A stretch of DNA of 64,000 nt. It comes from CAWCWK01 sp963842125. GTDB taxonomy: Bacteria > Pseudomonadota > Alphaproteobacteria > Rhizobiales > CAWCWK01. A program made the translations under genes and the position numbers. This document shows, in pieces, positions 45,635 through 54,356 of this stretch; the first letter of the stretch is position 1, and every line of letters begins with the position of its first letter. The notes under the pieces were generated by a model that saw only the letters and a program-made list of their open reading frames with translations, ran no database searches and was not told the origin of the DNA. Location: assembly GCA_963842125.1 (NCBI GenBank), contig CAWJFE010000005.1, positions 1,178,001 through 1,242,000 on the forward strand, given 5' to 3'.

Positions 45635-47260
45635 ATGACGACCCCCATACCGCCAAGCAGCAATCGTTCCGACGCCGGGGCGTGGCGCGCGCTGGCGTCC
45701 GAGGCGAAGGCCTGGCCGTTCGAGGAGGCGCGCAAGCTCCTGAAGCGCGTCGAGAGCCGCCCGGCCGACCAGCCCGTCGTTTTCGAGACCGGCTACGGAC
45801 CGTCCGGCCTGCCGCATATCGGCACCTTCGGCGAAGTCGCGCGGACAAGCATGGTGCGCCACGCCTTCACGCTGCTCTCCGACCGTCCGACCCGGCTGAT
45901 CTGCTTCTCCGACGACATGGACGGGTTTCGCAAGGTGCCCGAGAACCTGCCCAATCCGGACATGTTGGCCGAGCATCTCAACGAGCCGCTGAGCCGCGTG
46001 CCGGACCCGTTTGGCACCCATGAGAGCCTGGCCGCACACAACAACGCGGAGCTTCGCCGGTTTCTCGATCGGTTCGGCTTCGACTACGAGTTCCTGTCGT
46101 CGACGGAGTGTTACACGTCCGGCCGCTTCGACGACGCGCTCCTGAAAGTCCTCTACGCCTACGATAAGGTGATGGGGGCGATCCTGCCGACGCTCGGGCC
46201 CGACCGGCGGGCGACCTACAGCCCCTTCCTGCCGATCAGCCCCGTCACGGGTCATGTCCTGCAGGTTCCTATGCTGGAGCGCGACGAGATGGCCGGCACG
46301 ATCACCTACGAGGAGCCGACGACGGGCGAGCGGATCACCGCCCCCGTCATCGGCGGGCGCTGCAAGCTGCAGTGGAAGCCCGACTGGGGGATGCGCTGGG
46401 CCGCGCTCGGCGTCGACTACGAGATGTCGGGCAAGGATCTCATCGACTCGGTGAAGCTGTCGAGCCAGGTCTGCCGCGCCATAGGCGGTCGCCCGCCGGA
46501 GGGATTCAATTACGAGCTGTTCCTCGACGAGGCTGGCGGCAAGATCTCGAAGTCGAAGGGCAATGGCCTGACGATCGACGAGTGGCTACGCTACGGCCCG
46601 CCCGAAAGCCTCGGCCTCTTCATGTACCAGTCGCCGCGCAAGGCGAAGCGGCTCCATTTCGACGTCATCCCCGAACATGTCGACGAGTACTTCGCGCACG
46701 CTGCGAGCTTCGACGCAGACGACCCGAAACGGCTGAACAACCCGGCCTACCACATTCACTCCGGCCCGCCAGAGCAAGGCGCGCTTCCCGTTTCGTTCGC
46801 GATGCTGCTCAACCTCGTTTCGGCCTCGAACGCAAGCGATGCTAGTGTCCTTTGGGGGTTCATCGAGAGCTACGAACCGGGCACGACCGCGGAGACGCAT
46901 CCGACGCTCGATAGGCTCGTCCATCATGCGATCGCCTATTTCGATGATTTCGTGAAGCCCAACAAACGCTTCCGTACCCCAGACGACCGTGATCGCGCAG
47001 CATTGACCGATCTGGCCGGCAGGTTGCGAGATCTCGGTGGCGATGCCGATGGGGAGACGATCCAGAACGAAGTCTACGCGGTCGGCAAAGCGCACGACTA
47101 CGAGCCGTTGCGCGCTTGGTTCCGCACTCTCTACGAGGTCCTCCTCGGCCAGGAGCAGGGCCCGCGCTTCGGCTCGTTCGTCGCGATCTACGGCGTCGAG
47201 CGCACGCTTGCGCTCATCGCTGCGGCGCTCGACGGAAAGCTCGATCACGAGACCGCCTGA
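45635..47260 (+). CDS. lysS: Lysyl-tRNA synthetase, class I
   Basis: Charges tRNA-Lys using the archaeal-type class I enzyme, which replaces class II LysRS in many alphaproteobacteria; 541 residues. The HIGH motif appears in PSGLPHIGTFGEVART, the KMSKS motif as KISKSKGNGLT, and GGRCKLQWKPDWGMRW is typical. The ATG at 45635 begins conserved sequence after a non-conserved upstream extension. Divergent from terB. Confidence 0.97.
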   Translation: MTTPIPPSSNRSDAGAWRALASEAKAWPFEEARKLLKRVESRPADQPVVFETGYGPSGLPHIGTFGEVARTSMVRHAFTLLSDRPTRLICFSDDMDGFRKVPENLPNPDMLAEHLNEPLSRVPDPFGTHESLAAHNNAELRRFLDRFGFDYEFLSSTECYTSGRFDDALLKVLYAYDKVMGAILPTLGPDRRATYSPFLPISPVTGHVLQVPMLERDEMAGTITYEEPTTGERITAPVIGGRCKLQWKPDWGMRWAALGVDYEMSGKDLIDSVKLSSQVCRAIGGRPPEGFNYELFLDEAGGKISKSKGNGLTIDEWLRYGPPESLGLFMYQSPRKAKRLHFDVIPEHVDEYFAHAASFDADDPKRLNNPAYHIHSGPPEQGALPVSFAMLLNLVSASNASDASVLWGFIESYEPGTTAETHPTLDRLVHHAIAYFDDFVKPNKRFRTPDDRDRAALTDLAGRLRDLGGDADGETIQNEVYAVGKAHDYEPLRAWFRTLYEVLLGQEQGPRFGSFVAIYGVERTLALIAAALDGKLDHETA

Positions 47261-47352
47261 CGCTCCATTGCTCCACATCGACGCGCTGCCTATAGTCCGC
47301 TCGATTTCCGGGATTCGGCCCTGTCCATCCAGACATTCTTCGAAAGACGTCC

Positions 47353-47682
47353 ATGTTCATCACGCCTGCCTATGCCCAAGCCGCCGCCCCCGGTGGCAGC
47401 GACTTCCTGCTTCAGCTCGCGCCGCTCTTCGTCATCGTCGCGATCTTCTATTTCCTCTTCATTCGTCCGCAGCAGAAGCGGGTGAAAGCGCATCAGGAAA
47501 TGGTCAAGAACGTGCGCCGCGGCGATACCGTCGTCACGAGCGGGGGGCTCATCGGCAAGGTCTACAAGGTCGTGGACGACACCGAGCTCCAGATCGAACT
47601 CGCCGAGGGTATCCGCGTTCGTGCGGTGCGCGGTACGATCTCGGAGGTCCGCGTGAAGGGTGAACCCGTCGAGGCCAAGTAG
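47353..47682 (+). CDS. yajC: Preprotein translocase accessory subunit YajC
   Basis: Small Sec accessory protein of 109 residues with one helix (LFVIVAIFYFLFI) followed by RPQQKRVKAHQEMVKNVRRGD, the family signature. It lies upstream of secD and secF, with which it forms a complex; the 114-base gap to secD holds no gene. Confidence 0.96.
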   Translation: MFITPAYAQAAAPGGSDFLLQLAPLFVIVAIFYFLFIRPQQKRVKAHQEMVKNVRRGDTVVTSGGLIGKVYKVVDDTELQIELAEGIRVRAVRGTISEVRVKGEPVEAK

Positions 47683-47796
47683 GGCCTCGAAACTCTACGA
47701 TTTCGCGGCCACGCCGATCAGGCCGGCGCCGCGGCGGGCTTGCGCGCGGCCTCGCCGATACCCTAATGCGGGCTTGCCGTCCGCTCGAGATACGAC

Positions 47797-49401
47797 ATGC
47801 TGCATTTTGCCCAGTGGAAGATCGTCTCCATCGCCTTCGTGGCGGTGCTGGGCATCCTTCTGACGATCCCGAACTTCATCTCGCGGGAAGATCCCGCGTG
47901 GTGGCCGGACGCATTCCCCAGCTATCGCATGACGTTGGGGCTCGATCTTCAAGGTGGCTCGCACCTTCTCTTCGAAGTCGATCAAGCCGCCCTGGTCGGG
48001 GAGATCTCCAACGATCTGCGCGAACAGATGCGAAGCGAGCTTCGCGAAGATCGCATTCGCTACGTCAATCTCGAGGCTCTGCCGCAAGGTGCCCGCGTCA
48101 CCATCCGCGATGACGAACAGGTCGCGGCCGCACAGACCATTCTCGATGAATTGCTCGTCGCGAACACCAGCCAGTCCTTCACCATCGGAACCGTGACCCC
48201 GGACGTGACGCTGACCCGCGACGCCAACACGTTCACGCTTTCCCTGACCGATGACGGGCTTGCCCGGCGTCTCGGCGCCGCGGTCGATCAGTCGATCGAG
48301 GTCATCCGCCGGCGCATCGACGAGTTGGGCACGACCGAGCCCAGCATCCAGCGCCAGGGCCTCGATACTATCCTCGTTCAGGTTCCCGGCCTCGACGACC
48401 CGCAGCGACTGAAGGACCTCATCGGTTCGACTGCGAAGATGACGTTCCAGCTCGTCGACGTCTCCACCACGGCTGCGCAGGCAGGCGACCGCCCGCCCGT
48501 CGGGACGGACATCCTCCCGTCGGTCGATCCGACGCAAAGCGCCTACGTCGTCGAGCAGCGGATCATGGTGTCGGGCGAAGACCTCGTCGACGCGCAGCCC
48601 GGCTTCGACGCTCAGACCGGTGAGCCGGTCGTCAACTTCCGCTTCAACGCATCTGGCGGCCGTCGTTTCTGTCTCGTGACGACCGAAAACGTCGGTCGGC
48701 CGTTCGCGATCGTTCTCGATAGCGAGGTCATCAGCGCGCCCGTCATCCAGACCGCCATTTGCGGCGGCTCGGGTCAGATCAGCGGCAATTTCGATGTTCC
48801 GGAGGCGAACAACCTTGCGATTCTGCTGCGCGCAGGCGCGTTGCCCGCACCGCTGAATATCCTTGAGGAACGCACTGTCGGCCCGGGGCTCGGCGCGGAC
48901 TCGGTCGCAGCCGGCAGCACGGCCGCGATCATCGGTGCCATCGGCGTTCTCGTCTTCATGGTGCTGGCCTACGGACTCTTCGGCGTCTTCGCCAACATTG
49001 CGCTGATCGTGAATATCAGCCTCATAATCGCGATCCTCTCGCTACTCGGTGCGACGCTGACATTGCCCGGCATCGCGGGCATCGTGCTCACGATCGGCAT
49101 GGCGGTCGATTCCAACGTCCTCATCTTCGAGCGAATACGAGAAGAGGCGCGGAATGGCCGACAGGCGATTTCCGCCATCGACGTCGGCTTCAGCCGGGCG
49201 CTCGGTACGATCGTCGACGCGAACATCACGACGTTGATTGCAGCCGTCGTTCTCTTCTTCCTGGGGTCGGGTCCCGTCCGAGGTTTCTCGGTCACGCTCG
49301 CCATCGGCATCCTGACGACGGTCTTCACGGCCTACACCGTCACCCGCCTTCTCGTCGCGCTTTGGGTGCGCCGCTCGCGCCCTCGCACCGTGCCGATCTG
49401 A
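47797..49401 (+). CDS. secD: Protein translocase subunit SecD
   Basis: Proton-driven membrane subunit that aids late steps of Sec export, 534 residues. The N-terminal helix is followed by LGLDLQGGSHLLFEVD, the periplasmic P1 domain, and six helices. IAGIVLTIGMAVDSNVLIFERIREE is the conserved motif with the essential Asp (longest part in the fourth helix). The secF start follows ten bases later. Confidence 0.97.
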   Translation: MLHFAQWKIVSIAFVAVLGILLTIPNFISREDPAWWPDAFPSYRMTLGLDLQGGSHLLFEVDQAALVGEISNDLREQMRSELREDRIRYVNLEALPQGARVTIRDDEQVAAAQTILDELLVANTSQSFTIGTVTPDVTLTRDANTFTLSLTDDGLARRLGAAVDQSIEVIRRRIDELGTTEPSIQRQGLDTILVQVPGLDDPQRLKDLIGSTAKMTFQLVDVSTTAAQAGDRPPVGTDILPSVDPTQSAYVVEQRIMVSGEDLVDAQPGFDAQTGEPVVNFRFNASGGRRFCLVTTENVGRPFAIVLDSEVISAPVIQTAICGGSGQISGNFDVPEANNLAILLRAGALPAPLNILEERTVGPGLGADSVAAGSTAAIIGAIGVLVFMVLAYGLFGVFANIALIVNISLIIAILSLLGATLTLPGIAGIVLTIGMAVDSNVLIFERIREEARNGRQAISAIDVGFSRALGTIVDANITTLIAAVVLFFLGSGPVRGFSVTLAIGILTTVFTAYTVTRLLVALWVRRSRPRTVPI

Positions 49402-49410
49402 GGACCTACC

Positions 49411-50352
49411 ATGCTGCTCAAACTGGTCCCTACCGACACGACGTTTCGCTTCATGCGCTGGCGTACGGTGTCGTTCCCGACATCCCTCATCGCCGCCGTG
49501 GTCTCGCTCGGCCTCTTCTTCGCGATCGGCCTCAACTACGGCATCGACTTCCGCGGCGGCACCCTCGTCGAGATCAAGACGGACGGCCCGGCGCAGGTCG
49601 ATGAACTGCGCCGTTCGCTCAACGGCCTCGGCCTCGGAGATGTCGAGGTGCAGGAGTTCGGCGCGCCTGACGACGTGATGATCCGCATCCAGCAACAAGA
49701 TGGCGGAGACGAAGCGCAGCAGGTCGCGCTACAGCAGGTTCGCACGACGCTGGGAGACAGCGTGGATTATCGACGCGTCGAAGTCGTCGGACCGCGCGTT
49801 TCGGGTGAACTCGTGCAGAACGGCATCATCGGCGTGCTGACGGCGCTCTTCGGTGTCCTCATCTACATCTGGTTCCGCTTCGAGTGGCATTTCGCGGTCG
49901 GCGCGATCATCGCCACTATCCACGACGTGGTGCTGACGATTGGCATGTTCTCGGTTCTGCAGCTCGACTTCGCTCTGGCCTCAATCGCGGCCATCCTCAC
50001 CATCGTCGGCTATTCGCTGAACGATACGGTCGTGGTCTACGACCGCGTGCGTGAGAACCTGCGCCGCTACAAGAAGCGCCCGCTCGGCGAACTGCTCGAC
50101 TTGTCCATCAACCAGATGCTCTCGCGCACGATCCTCACGTCGGTCACGACGCTGCTAGCCCTCTTCGCTCTCTATATCTTTGGCGGCGAGGTGCTGCGCT
50201 CCTTCGTCTTCGCGATGATCTGGGGTGTCGTGATCGGCACCTATTCGTCGATCTTCATCGCAGCGCCGCTCCTGATGTGGCTCGGCTTGCGGACGTCAGA
50301 CGTTCGCCGCCCCGGTGAGCCTGCCGACGACGGTGCGACGGCGGCCGGGTGA
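49411..50352 (+). CDS. secF: Protein translocase subunit SecF
   Basis: Partner of SecD, 313 residues, with six helices. It shows YGIDFRGGTLVEI near the first periplasmic loop and IVGYSLNDTVVVYDRVREN in the membrane. Its last four bases overlap the next gene start, so the Mth938-like protein is likely translationally coupled. Confidence 0.97.
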   Translation: MLLKLVPTDTTFRFMRWRTVSFPTSLIAAVVSLGLFFAIGLNYGIDFRGGTLVEIKTDGPAQVDELRRSLNGLGLGDVEVQEFGAPDDVMIRIQQQDGGDEAQQVALQQVRTTLGDSVDYRRVEVVGPRVSGELVQNGIIGVLTALFGVLIYIWFRFEWHFAVGAIIATIHDVVLTIGMFSVLQLDFALASIAAILTIVGYSLNDTVVVYDRVRENLRRYKKRPLGELLDLSINQMLSRTILTSVTTLLALFALYIFGGEVLRSFVFAMIWGVVIGTYSSIFIAAPLLMWLGLRTSDVRRPGEPADDGATAAG

Positions 50353-50723
50353 TGGCCCTCGACGCACATTTTCCCGAACCGGCCCAGATCGATGCCTATG
50401 GAAACGGCGGGTTTCGCTTTGCGGAGATGTCGCACAAGGGATCGATCCTCGTACTGCCTACCGGCGTTCATGGCTGGACGGCGACCGAGGCCGATGGCCT
50501 GACGGCGGACGACCTCGCGGCCGCCCTCGACCAGAAGGACGCCTTGGAGTTCCTGATCGTCGGAACGGGCGCCACGGCGCATCCGCTCTTCGCTCTCAAG
50601 CGAGAGATGCGGGAGCGAGGGCTTCGCATCGAGGTGATGACCACAGGGGCTGCGGCGCGAACGTTCAACGTTCTCCTTGGGGAGGCGCGCAAGGTCGGCG
50701 CGGCGCTCCTCGCCGTCGCGTGA
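50349..50723 (+). CDS. Mth938-like domain protein (NDUFAF3 homologue)
   Basis: Protein of 124 residues in the Mth938/DUF498 family. It has IDAYGNGGFRFAEMSHKGSILVLPTGVHGW and a conserved LIVGTGATAHPL. The human relative NDUFAF3 is a mitochondrial complex I assembly factor, and its bacterial relatives are known to lie beside secDF. Overlaps secF by 4 bases and precedes the phytoene-synthase-like gene by one base. Confidence 0.9.
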   Translation: MMALDAHFPEPAQIDAYGNGGFRFAEMSHKGSILVLPTGVHGWTATEADGLTADDLAAALDQKDALEFLIVGTGATAHPLFALKREMRERGLRIEVMTTGAAARTFNVLLGEARKVGAALLAVA

Positions 50724-50724
50724 G

Positions 50725-51519
50725 ATGAGCGACTACGCCGCGATCGTTCGCCACGCCGTGCCCGATCGGTATTTCTCTGCCCTCTACGCCCCGGCAGACG
50801 CTCGCTCGGACCTCTTCGCGCTCTTCGCGTTCGATGCCGAGATCGCCGGCATTCGGGCAAAGGTCAGCACCGCGATGCTCGGCGAAGTGCGGCTGCAATG
50901 GTGGCGGGATGCGCTCGAGACCGGCCAGCCTCAGGGCAATCCGCTCGCGACCGACATCATCACCTTGATGGATCGGCGGCAACTGCCTGTTCGAGCCTTG
51001 CTCGATCTTGTCGACGCACGGATCTTCGACCTCTATGACGATCCGTTTCCAACCTCGAACGATCTCGAAGGCTATGCCGGCGAGACGCGCGGGCGGATCC
51101 TCTCCCTCGCAAGCGCGATTCTCTCGCCCGACATGCCCCAGACCGGCCCCGTCGCCGATGCGGCCGGCCATGGAGGCGTTGCGCTCCTCCTCCGCGATGC
51201 GCTGTTCGATCTCGAGCCGAATGCGGCAGCCGGGCAGCCCTACCTCCCGGCTGATCTCAGCGAGCAACTAGGCACGGACCTGTCACCCCGGTTGCCGTCC
51301 GACGCCATATCGGCCGAGTTGCGCGAGCGGGCGCTGGCTCATGTCGGCGCCTTTCTGATCGCCGCCGAGGCGATCCCGATGTCGGCGCGGCCAGCGTTCA
51401 TGCCCTTGGCGCTCGCGCGTCTCGACCTGACCTATAGCGGCGGCCGTGCTCAGGCCCGTGCGCCTCTCTGGCGACGGCTTTGGGTGCTTCGGACGACTGC
51501 GAAGAGAGGATTCGCCTAG
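50725..51519 (+). CDS. Squalene/phytoene-synthase-like protein (NDUFAF6-like)
   Basis: Helical isoprenoid-synthase fold of 264 residues. The start is DRYFSALYAPADARSDLFAL and LGEVRLQWWRDALE is typical. The aspartate-rich substrate motifs of real synthases are missing: the first site reads FALFAFDAEIAGI and the second ALLLRDALFDL, so prenyl condensation is unlikely. The closest functional analogue is NDUFAF6, a complex I assembly factor of the same fold. The position between the NDUFAF3-like gene and the nuo cluster supports this, but it is inference. ATG at 50725, one base after the previous stop. Confidence 0.83.
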   Translation: MSDYAAIVRHAVPDRYFSALYAPADARSDLFALFAFDAEIAGIRAKVSTAMLGEVRLQWWRDALETGQPQGNPLATDIITLMDRRQLPVRALLDLVDARIFDLYDDPFPTSNDLEGYAGETRGRILSLASAILSPDMPQTGPVADAAGHGGVALLLRDALFDLEPNAAAGQPYLPADLSEQLGTDLSPRLPSDAISAELRERALAHVGAFLIAAEAIPMSARPAFMPLALARLDLTYSGGRAQARAPLWRRLWVLRTTAKRGFA

Positions 51520-52361
51520 TGACGGCTTCTGTCGTACGGGTCGACATCTACCCGGTCAAAGGCGGGAGAGGAATCTCCCGCACGCGTGCGTCCGTCGAGG
51601 CTCGCGGGCTTGTCGGCGATCGCCGCTGGATGGTCGTCGATTCGAATGGCCGGTTCCTGACGCAGCGCGAGATGCCGGCGCTCGCGCGTCTTGTGGGCGA
51701 AGAGACGGCGGATGGGCTAACCCTGGAACACGACGGGTCGCGCCATCATGCTGCAATCCCTGACGGGGGAACGCGCCTTGTCGTTCAGGTCTGGAAATCG
51801 ACGGTCGACGCCGCTTCGGCAGGCGATGATACAGGTCGATACCTGAGCCAATGTCTCGGCACCCCCGTCCACCTCGTCTACATGGACGAGGCGGCGACCC
51901 GAACGGCCAGCGCGGAATGGGCCGGCGACGATGCACCCGTCAGTTTCGCGGACGGCTTTCCTGTCCTTATCGCGACACGGGCTTCGCTCGACGATCTGAA
52001 TGCCCGGATGGCTGTCAACGGCGAGCCGGCTCTTTCCATGGAGCGTTTCCGGCCAAACGTCGTCATCGAGGGGACGAAGGCCTGGGAGGACGATGCGTGG
52101 ACGCGCATACGGATCGGCACCGTCGTCTTCGAAATCAACAAGCCGTGCGTGCGTTGCGTCGTCACGACGACGGATCAGGAAACCGGTGATCGGCCCTCCG
52201 ACGAACCGTTGCGAACGCTCGCTACCTTCCGCCGCTCGAAGGACAGACGCGCGGCGGGCGTTCTTTTCGGCTGGAACGCCGTGCCGCGCACAACCGGTGA
52301 CATCGCCGTCGGGGACGAAGTCGAGGTGCTGGAGACGCGCCCCATCTGGCCGGTCGGCTGA
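51519..52361 (+). CDS. MOSC domain protein (mARC/YcbX type)
   Basis: Molybdenum-cofactor sulfurase C-terminal domain protein of 280 residues, with MOSC N-terminal beta barrel (VRVDIYPVKGGRGI) and MOSC domain. It keeps the Cys-containing motif EINKPCVRCVVTTTDQETG, where the first Cys would ligate molybdenum, as in mARC and YcbX reductases. The GTG start overlaps the previous stop by one base. Convergent with a GNAT gene. The reaction is not evident. Confidence 0.87.
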   Translation: MTASVVRVDIYPVKGGRGISRTRASVEARGLVGDRRWMVVDSNGRFLTQREMPALARLVGEETADGLTLEHDGSRHHAAIPDGGTRLVVQVWKSTVDAASAGDDTGRYLSQCLGTPVHLVYMDEAATRTASAEWAGDDAPVSFADGFPVLIATRASLDDLNARMAVNGEPALSMERFRPNVVIEGTKAWEDDAWTRIRIGTVVFEINKPCVRCVVTTTDQETGDRPSDEPLRTLATFRRSKDRRAAGVLFGWNAVPRTTGDIAVGDEVEVLETRPIWPVG

Positions 52362-52364
52362 CTG

Positions 52365-52811
52365 TCAGAGCGGCTTTCGATACTGCACGAAGTCCGCGAC
52401 CTCGGTGATGCTATCGTAAAGCGCACGCGCGGTTGCGTTGCCGGTCTGGGTCGACCAGTAGAGCCGGCTGGCCCCCATATCGGTCGCCGTCCGCTGCACG
52501 GCCGCGATGAGGGCGCGCGCCACACCGCGTCCACGGGCCTCCGGCGTCGTGAAGAGGTCCTCGAGGTAGACGTAGCCGGTCGGCGCCCATGTCGAGCGTT
52601 GGACGTGATAGTGCGCGATGCCGAGCAAGGCCCCGCCATCGAAGGCTCCCAGCGCGGTCATCGGCTCTAATGGGTCGTGAAAGCGTGCCCAGGTGAGGTC
52701 GGTTACGGAGCCAGCAACGCTGGCCTCGTAGAACGTCAGGTAGGCCTGCCAGAGCGGGAACCAGGCCTCGTACTCGTCTCGTCGCAGCGGGCGAATGGCG
52801 ACCGCCGTCAT
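52365..52811 (-). CDS. GNAT family N-acetyltransferase
   Basis: Acetyltransferase of 148 residues. The acetyl-CoA loop is EDLFTTPEARGRGVARAL and the C-terminal part LYWSTQTGNATARALYD completes the domain. The substrate is unknown. The ATG at 52811 overlaps the trmFO stop by four bases (ATGA), so it probably follows trmFO in one transcript. Confidence 0.9.
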   Translation of the reverse strand: MTAVAIRPLRRDEYEAWFPLWQAYLTFYEASVAGSVTDLTWARFHDPLEPMTALGAFDGGALLGIAHYHVQRSTWAPTGYVYLEDLFTTPEARGRGVARALIAAVQRTATDMGASRLYWSTQTGNATARALYDSITEVADFVQYRKPL

Positions 52812-54205
52812 TCGGCAGCCTCGGCATAGGGCGAGAGCCATGCGCCGAGATCGGCCAGAGCACGCCGTGTCATAGCAAGCTTGCGCGCTTTGCCGCGCTC
52901 CTTTCCCTTCAACCGCCGGCCGTCTTCCGCCTTCATGGGTGTGGGAATCGGGGGGAAGAGGCCGAAGTTCACATTCATGGGCTGGAAGCTGCCCTTCCCC
53001 TCGACGAGGTGGCCGCCGGTAACGTGCGCGACGAGCGCGCCAAGGGCCGTCGTCTCGGGTGGCAGCTGTGGCGCGGTGCCGAAACGCTCCGCGGCTGCGA
53101 AGCGTCCGGTGAGGAGGCCGATGGCGGCGCTTTCGAGATAGCCCTCCACGCCGGTGATCTGCCCGGCGAAGCGAAGATCGGGCCGCGCTTTCATCCGCAG
53201 CGTACCGTCAAGCAGTTTGGGCGAGTTGAGGAACGTGTTTCGATGTAGTCCGCCGAGACGCGCGAACTCCGCGTTCGCGAGGCCTGGTATCAGCCGTAGC
53301 ACCTTGGCCTGATCACCGTAGCGCAGCTTCGTCTGGAAGCCCACCATGTTGAAGAGTGTGCCGAGCGCGTTGTCCTGACGTAGCTGGACGATGGCGTGGC
53401 ATTTGACGGTCGGGTCGTGCGGATTGGTGAGCCCGACCGGCTTCATCGGCCCATGGCGAAGCGTCTCGCGGCCGCGGCGCGCCATTTCCTCGATCGGCAG
53501 GCAGCCGTCGAAATAGGGCGTGTCGGTCTCCCAATCCTTGAAGGCGACAGTGTCGGCCTCGATCAGCGCATCGAGAAACGCGTTGTACTGCGCCTCGTCC
53601 ATCGGCAGGTTCAGGTAGTCGGCACCCGTACCCCCCGGTCCAGCCTTGTCATAGCGCGACTGAAACCAGGCGACCTCCATATCGACGCTTTCGCGGTGGA
53701 CGATGGGCGCGATGGCGTCGAAGAAGGCGAGCTCGTCCTCGCCGGTGAGGGCTTGCAAGGCCTCGCCGAGGGCCGGCGAGGTGAGGGGGCCTGTCGCGAC
53801 GATCGCGCTGCCCCACTCCTCGGGTGGCAATCCGGCGACCTCTTCGCGAACGATCGTGACGTTCGGATGCGCCTCCAAGGCGGCCGTAACCGCCGCAGAG
53901 AAACCATCACGATCGACGGCCAGGGCACCGCCGGCGGGCACCTGATGCGCGTCGGCCTGGCGGAGGATGAGCGAGTCGCAGCGGCGCATCTCCTCATGAA
54001 GAAGGCCGACCGCGTTGTACTCCGCGTCGTCGGACCGGAAGGAGTTTGAGCAGACCAGTTCCGCGAGGTTCTCCGTCTTGTGCGCATCGGTCGGGCGTAC
54101 GGGCCGCATCTCGTGCAGGATCACAGGCACGCCGGCCTGCGCTGCCTGCCACGCCGCCTCCGATCCTGCGAGGCCGCCGCCGACGATGTGTAGAGGCTGT
54201 GTCAT
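52808..54205 (-). CDS. trmFO: tRNA uracil-54 methyltransferase, folate/FAD dependent
   Basis: Makes ribothymidine at tRNA position 54 using methylenetetrahydrofolate and FADH2, 465 residues. FAD-binding GGGLAGSEAAWQAAQAG starts the chain, followed by ELVCSNSFRSDD with the catalytic Cys. The C-terminal FAD part includes HVTGGHLVEGKGSFQPMNVNFGLFP. This replaces the SAM-dependent TrmA found in enterobacteria. Divergent from nuoG. Confidence 0.97.
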   Translation of the reverse strand: MTQPLHIVGGGLAGSEAAWQAAQAGVPVILHEMRPVRPTDAHKTENLAELVCSNSFRSDDAEYNAVGLLHEEMRRCDSLILRQADAHQVPAGGALAVDRDGFSAAVTAALEAHPNVTIVREEVAGLPPEEWGSAIVATGPLTSPALGEALQALTGEDELAFFDAIAPIVHRESVDMEVAWFQSRYDKAGPGGTGADYLNLPMDEAQYNAFLDALIEADTVAFKDWETDTPYFDGCLPIEEMARRGRETLRHGPMKPVGLTNPHDPTVKCHAIVQLRQDNALGTLFNMVGFQTKLRYGDQAKVLRLIPGLANAEFARLGGLHRNTFLNSPKLLDGTLRMKARPDLRFAGQITGVEGYLESAAIGLLTGRFAAAERFGTAPQLPPETTALGALVAHVTGGHLVEGKGSFQPMNVNFGLFPPIPTPMKAEDGRRLKGKERGKARKLAMTRRALADLGAWLSPYAEAAE

Positions 54206-54294
54206 CTGAAGGCCCGACCTCCGTTAGGCGCGATCTGAATGTCCGATGTAACGGCGATTGCAGCGCATTGCGACCCTCCAACCCCTTGCGCTGT

Positions 54295-54315
54295 GCAGCT
54301 AGCGCCGGTAGCTGC
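54295..54315. repeat. Inverted repeat upstream of nuoG
   Basis: GCAGCTA (54295-54301) and TAGCTGC (54309-54315) flank a 7-base spacer, 42 bases before the nuoG ATG. It could be an operator or part of the leader; no promoter pair was identified in this 151-base gap. Confidence 0.35.
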
Positions 54316-54356
54316 AACGAGACCCGCAATGGATATTCGCTCGCATAGGCGCACGC

